A DNA stretch of 64,000 nt from Archegozetes longisetosus (Eukaryota > Arthropoda > Arachnida > Sarcoptiformes > Trhypochthoniidae). The notes beneath the pieces were generated by a model. The model searched no databases and was not told the DNA's origin. It saw nothing but the letters and a program-made list of their open reading frames with translations. A program made the translations under genes and the position numbers. The DNA lies in the NCBI GenBank assembly GCA_018873245.2, contig JAEMBT020000005.1:1128001-1192000 (forward strand). The letters are read 5' to 3'. The first letter of the stretch is position 1, and each line of letters opens with the position of its first letter. Below, piece after piece: positions 51,874 to 64,000 of the stretch.

Positions 51874-54800
51874 TTAAAGGTTAATAGGAAGCGAGAGGGC
51901 GTCCACCTCTGAAGTATACCTCTCTTTGCACATGAAGTGCACTAAATCTTTGTTTGTGAACCGAACAAAGACACTAAATAAGAGAAACCAGAGCTTAATA
52001 TGACTAATGGTCATTAGAAATATTAAATGAATTAAGGGAACAATTCGAAGCAATGTTTTGTATACCTCTTTCCAATCCTTTTTTGACACACCCGACAAAT
52101 ATCATGTTCATCAACAACTACTTTATTGAATTGCTGTAAACGAATTCTTTGTTCATGAACTTGTAATCTTTGAGCTAACAATAAGTTTCGGAATATTTGA
52201 CCGCTATGTCGCTCAACCAACAGATGATTTGTTGTCGATTGAAGGAACTCTTCCAACGCTATGACTGGTATCGCAGGTGGAAGTAATTTGATAGCCTTTA
52301 GAGGATCTATTTTTGTAGAATGTTTGGTTAATAATTCGATTGCTGCCTGAATATTAGGCTCCAGTTTGCTTGTCATCGGATTCGATGTCACTTTATCTGA
52401 CTTAAAAGCAGGCTTTGATAGATATAGGTCTAGAAGAGTAAGAAATACCTAAAAACCAATACGTTTTCAAAATTAGAACAACAGCACAAGAAGACCAATA
52501 ACAAAGCACTCGTTCTTTACAAGTGTTTTGCATAATTTATAATAAAATAATGTCTAATGAATTTTTAGTTCTATAAATTTGATTCAATTTATGTTATTAC
52601 GATGCGGTAATAAATTTTTAAAAATGTAATAATTTTTAATAACTGTTATTAGTTTGAAAAGTTTAGGCATCTTAAGTTTGTATTTATATGATATCAATTT
52701 TTGAGGCTATTAAAATAAATTGAACATATGAGGTAATACGTTCTGAAACCAGCTTTATTTTTATTGCTGCTATTTATGTTTAAAGGCTTCCGGACCTCAA
52801 ACATTACGTATATGACCTTCAAGTTAGTGGTTTTCCCATAAAATCGAGAAAAATTAATAATTGTAATGATTAAAAATTCGAGACGTCACTCTATAACCTT
52901 TTTGTGAGACTAATTCATTATTATGCAACAAGTTATACAACTAAAAGCATATTTTAAAAGGAGTTCAAGGAGTCTGGAATGCTTTTACTCAATTTAACAT
53001 AAATATAAGGATAACTTTACGAATCAAATTCTAAAAATGTTCTCCAAAAAACGCTTTTAAGGCAGAAAAATTGACGCAACAAATCTTTTAAAGACTTACA
53101 TCTTTGGAACCTTTATCGTACTGTGCTTTGCAGTATTCTTCAGCTTTTTTCATGTCTTGAAGCATATGGATATAAATAACAAGTGCTTCTTTATGGTTAC
53201 CTATTTTTCCCATAACAACAGCTCTTTCCTCGAATAGACCATCATTTAGAAGATATGTCGGCAACGTTTCGGTTGAGTAATAATCAGACTCTTCCAAAAT
53301 CTTCATCAATTTGCGTCTCAATTCCCCCAATTCTCCGGGTTCTTGACCAGCAGGTGCTGCTTCTTCTGATTCAGACAATGAGTTTTTGTATTCATTAAGA
53401 AGAATACGGACTTTTTCTCTATATTTGTGCATTAATGTGTTGTGAAAATTAGACGTACAATCATTCCATACAAATATTACATGTTCTAAATATGGAATCA
53501 ACAAGTCTCCGTTGATTTTTTGCAGATATTCCATAACTTGTTCTCTCGGCAACAGTTCCATATCAGCAACAGCGTCGTCAGTGAAAATTTTAATGCCTTC
53601 TTCAGGATATTCCTTGAGAACCCAACTCGCGTATTCAAAAATAAGGTCTAAATTATCTGCATTTAAGTGTTGCAAATATTGAACAGTTCTCTTATAGCCA
53701 GCCAGAGGCGAATCGGCTTTTTGATTGCTTATAAAGCAAATCGAGTGCGTTTTTGTGGAGGCCTTTATTTTGATAGAGAATTATTAGTTCATTGTATTTA
53801 TGATGCTTTTTAAGAGCTTTTTCTACTTCTTCTAAATGACAATGATTATCAGGTAATCGAAGCAGTGGCGCAACCAATGCATCGTTTGTTTGTAAATAAC
53901 ATTTCAGAAGAGTCGTGTCTATTATATTTTTCAATTGGTATTTAGCTTTGGAAGAGGTGGTGTTATCAGTGCCTGAAGAATCAATATTAGCGGAAGAATT
54001 GGAAGAATTTGCCAGATTTCTTCTAACTTCAAGCAAATAGTCAATTAGACAGAAGAGACCTGTTTCAAGATCAGCGCCAACTAATTGTGGCGGTTTTGAT
54101 GGATATTCTAACTTGTTTCTATAGTCATCGGGCAATAGATCGGGAAATAAACCGATCACTTGTGGAGGATCTGTGTTCAGTTTAAGAAATAGAGCTAAAG
54201 CTTCTTTATATTGCTTTTTGCAGAATAGATCGAATGCGTGCATATTCTTAATTTTTGCACCATCTGTTCTCTTTTGCTGGCAGTGGGAGCACCGGCTCCA
54301 TCCACTTCATTCGTATCGCTCCACATATCAGCCACTTGTAGAGCTAACTCAAAGTGATGCTCACTCATTAATTGTGGAATTTGTTGCTCGTGTGACACTT
54401 GAATCATACAATACACATCATTACTTGAGGCCAATAATAAATGTCCCCTTTTATTAATACATTTGACGATATGTTTTATTTTATTGTTTGATATTTGCGA
54501 CAAATCAATCCTTTGAATGAACAGTTTTGGCTCAATAGTCAATATTTCGATTATAGAAGAGGGTAAGACTGCCACTAAATATGGTCTATCATCGACTAGA
54601 CTTATAGGAATGTCTGACCACGTGATTGGATAGTTGAGAATAGGTAACCCTTCACTATTAAGTATATATGTCTTTTCATCTCTTCCCAGAGCCAGTCGAT
54701 TGCCTTCAAGTAAAAGTACAAGAGGTTCCGGTTGTTTACCACCGGTTGGAAACAATTCTTTAGGTTCTCCGGACACTACTTTAATCAAACTGTAATCTGC

Positions 54801-56220
54801 GCGAAAGCCAACACATAATGACTGTGAACACCAGGCAATAGTTTTGGGCAAATCCGGAACCTTTAAATCAGCGCTCAATTCGTGAAAATCATTATTTTTC
54901 CAGTAAAACAACATTAAATGGTATTTGACAACTGCACACATTCTTAATGTGCACTGATGTTCACCTGTGAGTGTTCGCTGTTTCTGCACATCTAATACAA
55001 AAAATGTGGCCCCTTTCGTTTTCGTTAAACAAGTAATCAATGGAAATGTGATTTGATCTAAATTATGGACACTAATCACGTTATCGGAAAGGCTGACCAG
55101 TATCCTTAAATCTGGAACTGCTTCGACTTGTGCTATTGGCTTCTTAGCAAAAGCTTTGTTCGATCTCAACAAATGTATTTCGGGCTTAATTTCTGAACAA
55201 TAAGGAAATGAAATAAATAGTGTGAAAATAGTGTTGAAACAATTTAACTGTTAGACAGTTGAAAAGACTATTTAAATTGAAAGCATTTCTAGTTAATAAG
55301 TTTCCGATTGACTAAAACAAATTTTTCAAAGTCTATAACCATTAACAATAATAAAAAAAATTGTATTTATATTGAAAAACTTTCTGCAACACTGGTTATA
55401 CTTGTATTAAACTTGTCGCTAATAATAAGTGATGCGTTAATAAAATAGTAAATAAATTAATAAACAATAATCATGTTTTGCTTTTTCCAAATGACAGCTT
55501 AAGTACTTTGAGATAATGTGCAAAGAGGAAAAACTGATGTCATTAACTCAATTGTCTTGTTGTTGAACAACGAAATATTTTTTTTTCTCATAATCAATCG
55601 ATGTGTAGTCACTTTATGGCAAGTCTTTTTAAATTTTTTGTACCTTAAAAGGTACAAAACCTTTTGACAGTTTTATGCATTTCTCTAAATTTTGGGCCAA
55701 AATTTCAAATCGAGTTCTTTTTATAATTGAATAAAAAAATTTAATGGATTATAAATGCTATGCTTACAATGCATTCACTCTATTAATGATTAGTTAATGC
55801 ATTCTTAATGTTAGAAAGGGTTGAATTAAAACCATTTCGAAAAAGTTGATGACACCAAAGTCATCATAAGTCAGTTTAATTTAATGATAACTATGTTTTT
55901 ATAATATATAATAGCAAAGCACGAAAAACACAAAAACAATTTAATAACAGATTTCGAATAAAAGATAAATAATGCGATCAAATACAAAAAAATAAAATAC
56001 CATTGACTGCATTGCGCTTCACTTCGAACTTATACATGAGAAGGTGACCCTGTTTTGTTCCTATTATTATGTAATCATCTATTAAGTACAAATCAATAAT
56101 TAATTAACTAATTTAATCAATTCACATTTGCAACACATCAGACGTACCATAAGCACAAAGACATTCGATGTTTAGAGGAAGATTCTTCATAATCGGAACT
56201 GTTTTGTATATCTCTAACAT
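51874..56220 (-). CDS. VPS39: VPS39 (VAM6), HOPS complex subunit, with two frame breaks
   Basis: Exons are 56148-56220, 56001-56078, 53100-55192, 52066-52448 and 51874-51973; phases agree at all four junctions and the total is about 908 codons (human 875-886). The N terminus (PIMKNLPLNIECL, YIIIGTKQGHLLMYK) opens the CNH domain. The middle has FPDLLPDDYRNKLEYP, IDTTLLKCYLQTNDALVAPL and HKYNELIILYQNKGLH. The clathrin-repeat part has GIKIFTDD and LIPYLEHVIF, and the C-terminal end has ICRVCQKRIGK and HFMC, a zinc-ribbon-like hook. VPS39 is the Rab7-facing subunit of HOPS, which tethers late endosomes to lysosomes. The large exon is broken twice: at the T5 run 54252-54256 one base seems missing, and at the T5 run 53718-53722 one seems extra. 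The frame is restored downstream, and both sides are well conserved. Confidence 0.9.
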
Positions 56221-56741
56221 TTTGGTTAGTTTTAGTTCTAGCTTATTAAAATAGACTTAAATTTACTAAATAAATAAATATATATATTATTTTGATTTAA
56301 CTCATTTAAAAAAATTGAATGTCACTTAAATTTTAATAAAATACTTATTTATTTACTATTTGTTTATATCACATGATTATGATCGCAAAATACTTACACC
56401 TACTTTTGCTTTGCAAACAAAACTTTACCTCTAGTAAAAACTTATCCTTTTTATAAACCAGAGGGATACCAGAAATACATGCATTTTCATGTTTATAAAA
56501 GTAACAAATCATATACGTTGATAGCATATTCTTCGGACGATAGTACAATTTGATTTAGCCAACCAAAGTGATGTCATTGTATTGGTACATGAAACACATG
56601 TTTTGTTAAATGTAAAATCAATTCAATCTTTTCGAAATAAGTTTATAATTAAGTGAAAAATTTGTCTAAATTTGTTTATTTTGTACGAAAAATAGTGGAA
56701 TAAGTCGAAGAGATTCTAAATTAAATAAAATAATTATTAAA
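56221..56741. promoter_or_regulatory. shared divergent promoter region of VPS39 and TMEM223
   Basis: The two genes start head-to-head with 521 bp between their ATGs, so both promoters and 5' UTRs must lie here unless distant leader exons exist. The sequence is AT-rich with no clear TATA box or recognised factor sites by eye. Confidence 0.5.
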
Positions 56742-57491
56742 ATGAGTTATTTGAGGCTATTGTCGTTTGAGCGATACTTACAATCCATGAAAACACTTCA
56801 ATTGAATAGTAAATTATTCAAAACTAAAATCAATTGTTTTTCGTCCCTTTCAAAACCGAATACAGTGAAAGACATAAAACGAGCGGCAATCAAGAACTTA
56901 GATCCAAGTCACAGTCGCTTTAAGAAAGACGTATTGATTTATCAAAACGAAAACACGAGTTTTTATCGAAGACTATTCTTAATTAATGTGTCGCAATTTA
57001 TTTTCTTTGTTTACGTGGCCAACTTTGGTCTCGCCTTTTATATGGGCAGACCAAAAAAATTGACCGAAGAAGAAATTAATGAAAAACTAATGGCCAGAGG
57101 AGATAAGGGTTATTTTGCCAGAGCAAAAATTGTAATAAGTGAAAATTGGAGACAAGTTTCTCTATCACTTGTATTTTTAACCGTCGGTCACATTTCGATG
57201 GCCTTGATCTCTATGTTCATGATTCGATCTATTCGTTATATTATTCTTCATTCGAGTGGAAATAAAGTCCGAATTAGTTGTTTCTCATTTTTTGGTTCAC
57301 CGAATCGTTATCGCAATCACGACATACCTCTGGAGAACATATCCGCGGCACAGCACAGAAATTCTCCTGGAAGTTATATACCGATCAAAGTAAAGGGCAG
57401 AATATTCTACTTCTTAGTTGACAAAAAGGGACACTTTTTTCACCCAACTTTATTTGACGAAACTGTTGGTGTCTTTCGAATACTCAAATGA
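56742..57491 (+). CDS. TMEM223: transmembrane protein 223, mitochondrial
   Basis: This intronless gene encodes 249 residues. A basic N-terminal presequence of about 60 residues, rich in Lys, Ser and Leu, fits mitochondrial import. Then come KDVLIYQNE, a first membrane span (about residues 80-100, VSQFIFFVYVANFGLAFYMG), a polar loop, a second span (about 140-160, VFLTVGHISMALISMFMI) followed by RSIRYIILHSSGNKV, and the family-defining C terminus with PIKVKGRIFYFLVDKKGHF and LFDETVG. TMEM223 is an inner-membrane protein tied to cytochrome c oxidase biogenesis in human cells. Length is slightly above human (about 200) because of the long presequence and a Lys/Glu-rich loop. An in-frame ATG at 56787 could also serve as start. 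Confidence 0.92.
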   Translation: MSYLRLLSFERYLQSMKTLQLNSKLFKTKINCFSSLSKPNTVKDIKRAAIKNLDPSHSRFKKDVLIYQNENTSFYRRLFLINVSQFIFFVYVANFGLAFYMGRPKKLTEEEINEKLMARGDKGYFARAKIVISENWRQVSLSLVFLTVGHISMALISMFMIRSIRYIILHSSGNKVRISCFSFFGSPNRYRNHDIPLENISAAQHRNSPGSYIPIKVKGRIFYFLVDKKGHFFHPTLFDETVGVFRILK

Positions 57492-58435
57492 TTAGATCGT
57501 GAAATTGTAATCATTGAACTACTGACTTGTTCTGGCTTACAATTATCTTTTATTTGAGAGAAAAACAACTACAGTTTTGTTTCGTATCGAAAAATAGTCA
57601 TAAACTACAAAATACAGTCAATTTTTGTTCACTGTATTAATTATAGCAAAGCAAACACAGTCGAACTTCAATTTGTTTTATATTTATATATATATAATTA
57701 CAATTACAGTTTCGAAGTTTGTGTTGAGTTTTTTCCTTGTGATTGAAATTAAAAGCATGTCTTGAGTACCAATCAATCGAAACCAAAATTAATCAAAGGA
57801 TTAAACAAATGAAAACTTATATTATTTATTATTATGCATCAGTCTGTGTATTGCCGAAGGCCTGCATATGTGTTTGTGTTCTTTTGTATAATTGTATACA
57901 TTATAATATGGTTAATGTTAACAAACAATTGGTACATAACTAGTTTGTATAATCAATTGGCACAACAACATTACTCAATGAATAAATGAAAATCTCGAGG
58001 AACAGAGGAAGACTTTAGTTGTCATGATAAATATGCGTTCAAACACTGAGATTCACAAAATTTTACAGTATTTTCTTCATAATATATATTTATATTCAAT
58101 ATATAAACAAACAAAACTTAAAAGTGAACTCTTTTCTCAATAATTTTTGCATAGTTTCCTTCTATTTAAATATCAACACATGATTTGAGTGATAGTTATT
58201 TCACTTTTGTTTAAATAAGACAAATTTTCAAAAAAACAGGTTTGGTTTAAAGAGAAAAAAGAGTAATGAGTAAAATATTCGATTGTACTGTATACCTCAT
58301 GAGTGAGTTGTTATGCAAATTATTGCTTAATTATATAGTTTTACCTAACATTTAATACATAACAAGATTTAGTTTCAGTATTGTTTGCATAACACCCAAA
58401 AGTATGATTTGAGGACTAATTGATTAATTAAGATT
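57492..58435. other. gap between TMEM223 and the forkhead gene (tail-to-tail)
   Basis: AT-rich 3' flank shared by the two convergent genes. An AATAAA at 57981-57986 could serve TMEM223. No other feature seen. Confidence 0.5.
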
Positions 58436-60985
58436 CTATTCCTTTTTAGATTTTTTCAAAATGATAGGCCTGTCCTGATTCGCCGGTTTGTTACTTGAGG
58501 CTAAATTGAGTAATGCTTCCGCTCCTCTCATTCCTTCGTCATTCGAGTCTTCGTCTTCTTTCTTAACGTCAACTTTGTCACTGGTGATCGATTGCTTTCG
58601 TTTATGTGAGACATTAGTACTACTACTATTATCAGTATCTTCGGTCTCATCAGAGACTTGTATTACTTGGTAAACTTGTGACAATTGTGGCGAACTGTTA
58701 CGATTGTAATAATTATGGTCATTAGTTGGACTAACAGTAACTGTAACAACGGGTGCATCTAAATCATCTACGTATGAATCCGGCAGAACTGCTTCACACG
58801 AGCTATATATCAAAGTATATATAAGTATAGTTAAGATTTATACAAATAAGTCTCATGTATACACACTACAAGATCATGTCTTTAGTGTATAAATATGTGG
58901 TTGAGAACAAAGCTTTTATTGATTTGATTAAGACACGAGAATTCGTGGGTTAGTCTTTTGCTTACTTTTCATCTTCTTCCTTCTCTTGAATCACATCTAC
59001 ATTAATGTTATTAGCGATGTTGCACTGAAGTGTCAACATTGAGACTGCAGCGTCTGCTTCTTTATCTGAGAGCAAGCAGCATAAGTAAGAATATGTTCCG
59101 CACAGAAAACAGATTGCACTTTCATACCTTTTTTGATTATTTTGGTGATTGGTATCAGTAATCTTCTCGATAAGAAGGGGAATAAATTCGGTTGTGGCAG
59201 ATTAACCACTGATTGTACTTGTTCTACAGACAACGCTTTTTTAACCCTTGGGAATAGAGTACAGAAAAAGCTTTTGTATGTCACAAATATTAGATAAGTT
59301 TTTGATTAAACTTAATAATTAAAGTCAACTTTTAGCTACAGAATCAAAGTTGCCTAGCTTTAATAAGTTTTTCATGTCTTTTTTGTTCGTATGCAAACTT
59401 TAATTTTAGTTTTTGTGATGTTCAGAGAAATAGAGTAACTTTACATCCTAATCAATTTTGTAAATGATTAGATGAATATGTGACATACGGTGCAGAAGCA
59501 TTGCTGTTATTGCTTGATAGTTGTATTCTTGGAGGTGAGGCTACAGTATTGGTTTTTGCGAGTGACATATATGGGTATATATGACTTTGTGCCGGTGTCC
59601 GCCTCACTGCTTGCAGTAAGTTTGGTCTCAAATCGGGATCGACGCACCAAAGAGACCCCTTACCAACAATCTATTGAACAGGAAAATACTTAATGAGAAA
59701 TACATAGTGACATGATATGAGAAAATAGTGTGTCAATGTCTTATGCTGTCCAACACATGAATACATTTGTCTATTAAAAGCTATGGGAAATGAAAGAGTG
59801 GCTTAGTCACGAAAAATGCAAACTACATATCTTAGTACGGATCATATCTATTGGTCTAAAGAAAAGAAAGTTAGCTGAAAAAAATTTAGATCACATAATG
59901 CGTGCCGAGTATTGTCATGAAATGTATCAGTTGTCAGACTGAATAAGTGTAAGAGAGAATCAGAAGCAGAAGCGCTTAATATCTTCAGTTTCTATGACGA
60001 CATCATGTAATGACACGACTGCCAACTTTGTAAGCATTTCACCACCAAATAAAGTATACGAAAGAATGGTATGGTTATTGTATAGCGAAAGCATAGCAAC
60101 CGACTTGTATTTGTAACCAAATTCAAGCTGACTCTCACTTCTTGAAGGCTAATCAATTGCGTGCACTCTTACCGGTATTAATTCGTGCTTCGGTTTATCC
60201 AATTTGCGAAAGCATTTATTCAAACTAAGGTTATGTCGAACTGTGTTCTTCCAGCCTATAATTAAAAGAGAAATTCGCATTCATTCCAATAGTTTCAGTC
60301 CATTAATTTTTAATTAACTTCAAACTTATATCGTGTTCAATACCTAGAATTATATATCTTTTGATTCAAAAAAAATTCGGTACATAAAAAAATTCAAACT
60401 CTAATTGCTCTACTCATTTTGACAAACTTTTGCAAAATAATCCAATTATTCAACTCATACAACACTAGAAAAAGTTTGGTATGAGCAAGCAAAACAATAC
60501 TTAAGAAAACGTGCATCATTTCAGTTGAAACTTTTGCAAACAATTACCTGAAGGTGCCGTTTGATAGTATGGATAGTGTTCGACAATCCATTGATAAATT
60601 TCTTTGACGGGTAATGCTTTACTGGGAGAGGATTCGATTGCCATAAAGATGAGTGAACTGAAAGAGTACGGAGGTTTGGCGTTACGGTGAAGATGAGGAT
60701 TATAAGTGACCGGTGGGACACTCGTTATGCCTTTATGAACACCATCATCACCGCTGCCCGAAACCACTTCCGGCGGTGGCGAAACATTTTCATTATCTTC
60801 GTTCAGATCGCGAATTATGCTGTCGTTAGTGGAGACTTGAATATTTTGTAAAAGATTCTGATCTTGAAGCCATGTTAAGTTTGTTAAGTCATTGTCATCG
60901 TTATCATCGCCACTGAAGTCTCCAATTTCGTGGTCGCTATCGATTAGTGCCAAATCCATGACTGGATCTTGTCCACAATGAGTAC
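58436..60985 (-). CDS. FOXN3: forkhead box transcription factor, FOXN2/FOXN3 (CHES1) type
   Basis: Coding exons are 60548-60985 (ATG at 60959), 60173-60255, 59489-59670, 59128-59246, 58966-59065 and 58436-58802, in consistent phase, giving about 420 residues. An acidic N terminus has [17 protein letters not shown], the FOXN3 family motif. The forkhead domain covers about residues 94-190: [38 protein letters not shown], the recognition helix [18 protein letters not shown] and [20 protein letters not shown]. Later pieces match the family's DAAVSMLTL and the C-terminal [18 protein letters not shown]. These proteins are nuclear repressors acting in cell-cycle checkpoint and metabolic control. The first coding exon is preceded by an acceptor (TTCTTTCAG), so a non-coding leader exon lies upstream. 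The frame runs open above the ATG to the exon border, but no upstream in-frame ATG was found in the candidate leader. The human gene is longer (about 490), mainly in the Ser-rich linker. Confidence 0.94.
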
Positions 60986-63859
60986 CTGAAAGAAGGGCTA
61001 AGTTTAATATAAGTTAGAAAACTTTTTGCAGAGAGTCGATAATACGATTGGATAAGTACAGATTTAAAGCACAAGCTCTATAGTTGGAAATTAGGAAAGT
61101 AAAAGTTGATTAGGACTAATATGCTGGTTGATTGTGTTTTGTTAGTGTTCTTGATAAGTATATCATAACTCTTATAATTTCAAATGTTAGGTTGCAATAG
61201 GCAACCAGTATAGTAACAATAATAAACAAGAGACAATTGTGTCTACAATTACGCACCAAAATATATCTATAATATAAGGTTTATAAGTATGTTATGGTTG
61301 CTTAGGGAGACATGTAAATAAAGTTAGATCAGTAGCCAATCTATTTTTTCAGTCTATCACTACAAACACAACTACAAAAGACTCTTTCTTTCTAACAGTA
61401 TTACTAATTAACTTCTAAATGAATACCCAAACATTGTTAGAGCTCATGAGCAAATCTAATTCACTCTATTTCGCTCGCAAGTGTGCGTTCGAGTTCGCTT
61501 TCATCTGATCAATGGGAATGTGGATCTGCTTTCATGGCACGACATGATAGCAACAAAAACTAATACAACAAGTTATAGCATTCGAGCCAAACATTTTGAT
61601 ACTCATTCTTGTTCCATATTAATTTTGATCGAATACTATGGAGGAATTGGATAGCAGGTGCAAATAGGGGCTCATCTCGACTCAAGTACTCAATTGATGA
61701 CAATTTCATATAACTATCCAGCTCAAACAGGAAGACAGATAATTTCATCTGCAATATGATTACGAAGTGAATTGCATGAAAATTAAAGAAACAATCAGAT
61801 GAGCTTTTGCTAATGAAAATTCAATTGCATAAAGTGCAATAACTTATGTTAGAAGTTTTATCAAAGTTTCTAGTGGTAATTTTTTACACTAGTAATTCAG
61901 TAACTGATTGAGTAACTATGAGATCACATCTAATCTCAATGACTGGAATGAGAGATATCTCTTCTTTTTTACTTGCAATAAACCTTTTTTCACATATTGA
62001 AGACTTAAAATGGATAAAAGGATATATGGGGTAGAAAATGATGAACAGATTGAACACAAAAGAGTTACAGCATTCGAATAACAATAGAGGCGTACGAGAA
62101 ATCTCGATATCTTGAATCAAAATTTAGTTCTAGTTCAGATTTAAAGCACTAGCAGCTTACAGCATTCGTGAAATGCTGTTATATTTATGATATTCGCTAC
62201 ACAAATTTCATTTGCAGAGAAGCAGTGAATGCTCCCAGTTCTGCGTCTCATGTGGCAAAAGATTTACGAAATTTTTTATACTGAAATTGTGCAACCTTCA
62301 TGCACATATCAAACTATTCACAAAAAATTGTGTAAAGAACAAGTAGTGATCGAGAAAAGCAAAATTATTTCAGTTGACGACTTAGTCAATATTGAAGGAA
62401 AGTTTAGAAAATTTGCAAACGTTTGGCCTAATATAACTGATCAGTTACCAGCAGTTACTGTCAGTAAAATAGATAACTATATTATAAATAGTGATAATAC
62501 GACCATTTAATACAACCGTTTAATAGTTCGAAAGTCACTACTGCTAAGCATAAAACTTTTTCCAATTAAATAATTGCTAATCATTAAACTAAGTATTGAT
62601 AGAATTGAGATAAAGATGAATAGAATATAAGAGAGTCTGCTCTTTAGGCGAATTGAACTCTTATAGCTATTTGTGCATCATCTCCATGACTACATTTAGG
62701 CTTTTGCACTCAACTACAACAAGAGTACACTTCCATAGGTCGATCAAATGGCCCACAAAAAAAAGTTGCTAAGGATCCAATACGACCGAGTCTTTGCATT
62801 AAGAACTACGTTCGCTATCACTATCACTACCAATCAGTTTGTAGCTATTATACTGAACAATATATTTTATTCATTGTTATCAAAATGTTTTTTTTCATTT
62901 TCTATCTTTGACTGCTTTTTAACTGATTAATACTTAAAGCCAAACATAATACATTGTCCGTTAAAGCCATTAATATTAATTATGTTCATCAAAACCAATT
63001 GATCATTCTTTATGTGACAAACTTTTACGATCACTACATTATAGTCCAGAATATTTTTTGCATTTTAAGTAAGATAACCGCCAATGCTTTACTTCATGTA
63101 AATCAAGTTTTTATGTTTGCAAATCTCATTTTCACTTTATATTCAATTGAACTGAATTTTTTTCACCTGAAAATTATTTTAAAGTTTATGGAGCCAAAAT
63201 AAAGTGTTAACCGATGCGTACAAACAGGAAGAATAAATTAATGAAATGCTTCGTAGAAAGTTTTTAAGAACAGTCTATATTAAATTGAGGTTAATTATGC
63301 AAAAATTTAATTTTGACCAAATGATCGCTCAAATGAATACAAATAGTGACAAAACAGCAACACATACACATTCATAGATTAATCAAACACTAAAATAAGC
63401 AAAATTCAAAGAAAAATGATCAAACATTTGTTTCAACATCAATTAGATATAACTGTACCTGTCATTGAATTTTAGTAATCATTTTTAACCAAACAATTGG
63501 TTCGAAAAATTTTCAAAATCCAAATAATTCGTGGAATACAGAATTGAATAATCAATTAAAATATTAGAATTATGAGAATTTAGATTCAGAAACAGCACTC
63601 AATTTAGTAGCGATTGGACTGCATATGAACAGATGATTGAGTGAACGATTAAAAGTCATTTAAATAGTGATAAACTGCTATAATTGTGATTCGACTCGAC
63701 ATATGCCTAACAATACATTTCATTAATAAATGTGTTCTCATATGAAAATATTTGCACTCCTATTGTTGTCAACATATCATTCATTTGCCATTTAATTGAA
63801 ATTAAAGTAAATTAAATCAACGAATAGTCAGAGAAAGAGATAACGAGTGGATAACTTAC
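60986..63859 (-). other. presumed first intron of the forkhead gene
   Basis: About 2.9 kb between the acceptor at 60986-60987 and a GTAAGT donor at 63854-63859. It contains no recognised gene; a 93-codon plus-strand frame at 62229-62510 is unassigned. Confidence 0.4.
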
Positions 63860-64000
63860 CAGATCTTCGAACCAAATCTGTCACAAACAGTTTATTGAAT
63901 GAACTTTTTTTGACCAAAACTAAACCATTTTTTAGTGAACCAAATGAACCCCTTATTGCTTATGATGGTTTCCATGACTACATTACCATTGACTTCAATG
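63860..64000 (-). other. candidate 5' leader exon of the forkhead gene (runs off the window)
   Basis: A consensus donor (CTG then GTAAGT on the minus strand) lies at 63860/63859, and splicing from it to 60985 would join to the FOXN exon. In that joined frame a stop occurs upstream with no ATG, so the piece would be 5' UTR. This is based on the donor alone. Confidence 0.3.

Noticed and set aside
53692-54243. Separate 183-codon gene downstream of a 325-codon gene
   Set aside because: Both are parts of VPS39; they only look separate because of the frame break at 54252-54256.
55636-55659. 24-base palindrome TTTTGTACCTT / AAGGTACAAAA
   Set aside because: Lies in a VPS39 intron, short, with no associated element; probably chance.
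59490-59693. 67-codon plus-strand frame
   Set aside because: Exact antisense of forkhead exon 3, which encodes the conserved [10 protein letters not shown] segment.
1-64000. CRISPR arrays, operons, bacterial-type promoters or riboswitches
   Set aside because: None seen; genes are intron-bearing and individually transcribed, as expected of an animal nuclear genome.

Overview
The window is AT-rich nuclear DNA from an animal. It has metazoan-type genes with spliceosomal introns that follow the GT-AG rule, many of them only 60-100 bp, separated by long gene-poor stretches. The proteins closely match bilaterian families (PPP1R21, SNX5/6, VPS39, FOXN2/3, DUSP10, ZNF277, TMEM223, a GT31 glycosyltransferase). 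Small introns, low GC and degenerate Tc1/mariner and hAT relics suggest an arthropod. A mite or other chelicerate is my best guess, but the sequence alone does not prove it.

Layout. 1-6.7 kb: no gene seen; microsatellites and one small GC-richer patch. 6.8-11.8 kb (+): a DUSP10/MKP-5-like dual-specificity phosphatase with a 4.0 kb intron that splits its catalytic domain. 12-21 kb: an accessory region with two badly decayed protein-kinase copies, one two-exon gene for a small secreted protein (-), a ~215 bp near-perfect hairpin, two Tc1/mariner-type inverted-repeat elements flanked by TA, and a hAT transposase tail. 22.0-23.4 kb (+): ZNF277. 23.8-27.2 kb (-): PPP1R21 in 11 exons, tail-to-tail with ZNF277. 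28.3-30.3 kb (-): SNX5/6-type sorting nexin in 9 exons. 30.3-37.7 kb: no intact gene. 37.7-38.8 kb (-): single-exon beta-1,3-galactosyltransferase-like gene. 38.8-51.9 kb: a 13 kb stretch without a supported gene. 51.9-56.2 kb (-): VPS39 in 5 exons, carrying two frame disruptions in A/T homopolymers. 56.7-57.5 kb (+): single-exon TMEM223, head-to-head with VPS39. 58.4-61.0 kb (-): FOXN2/3-type forkhead factor in 6 coding exons, with a possible 5' non-coding exon at the right edge.

Functionally, three genes on the same strand act on endosomes: PPP1R21 (early-endosome FERRY complex), SNX5/6 (tubular retrieval) and VPS39 (HOPS tethering at late endosomes/lysosomes). The other genes are unrelated housekeeping or regulatory genes. 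I found no clear multi-gene novel system. The most unusual features are the hairpin locus, the kinase graveyard around the secreted orphan gene, and the frame disruptions in VPS39. Exon boundaries were derived by hand from splice signals plus reading-phase agreement; family assignments rest on remembered homologues, not on searches.
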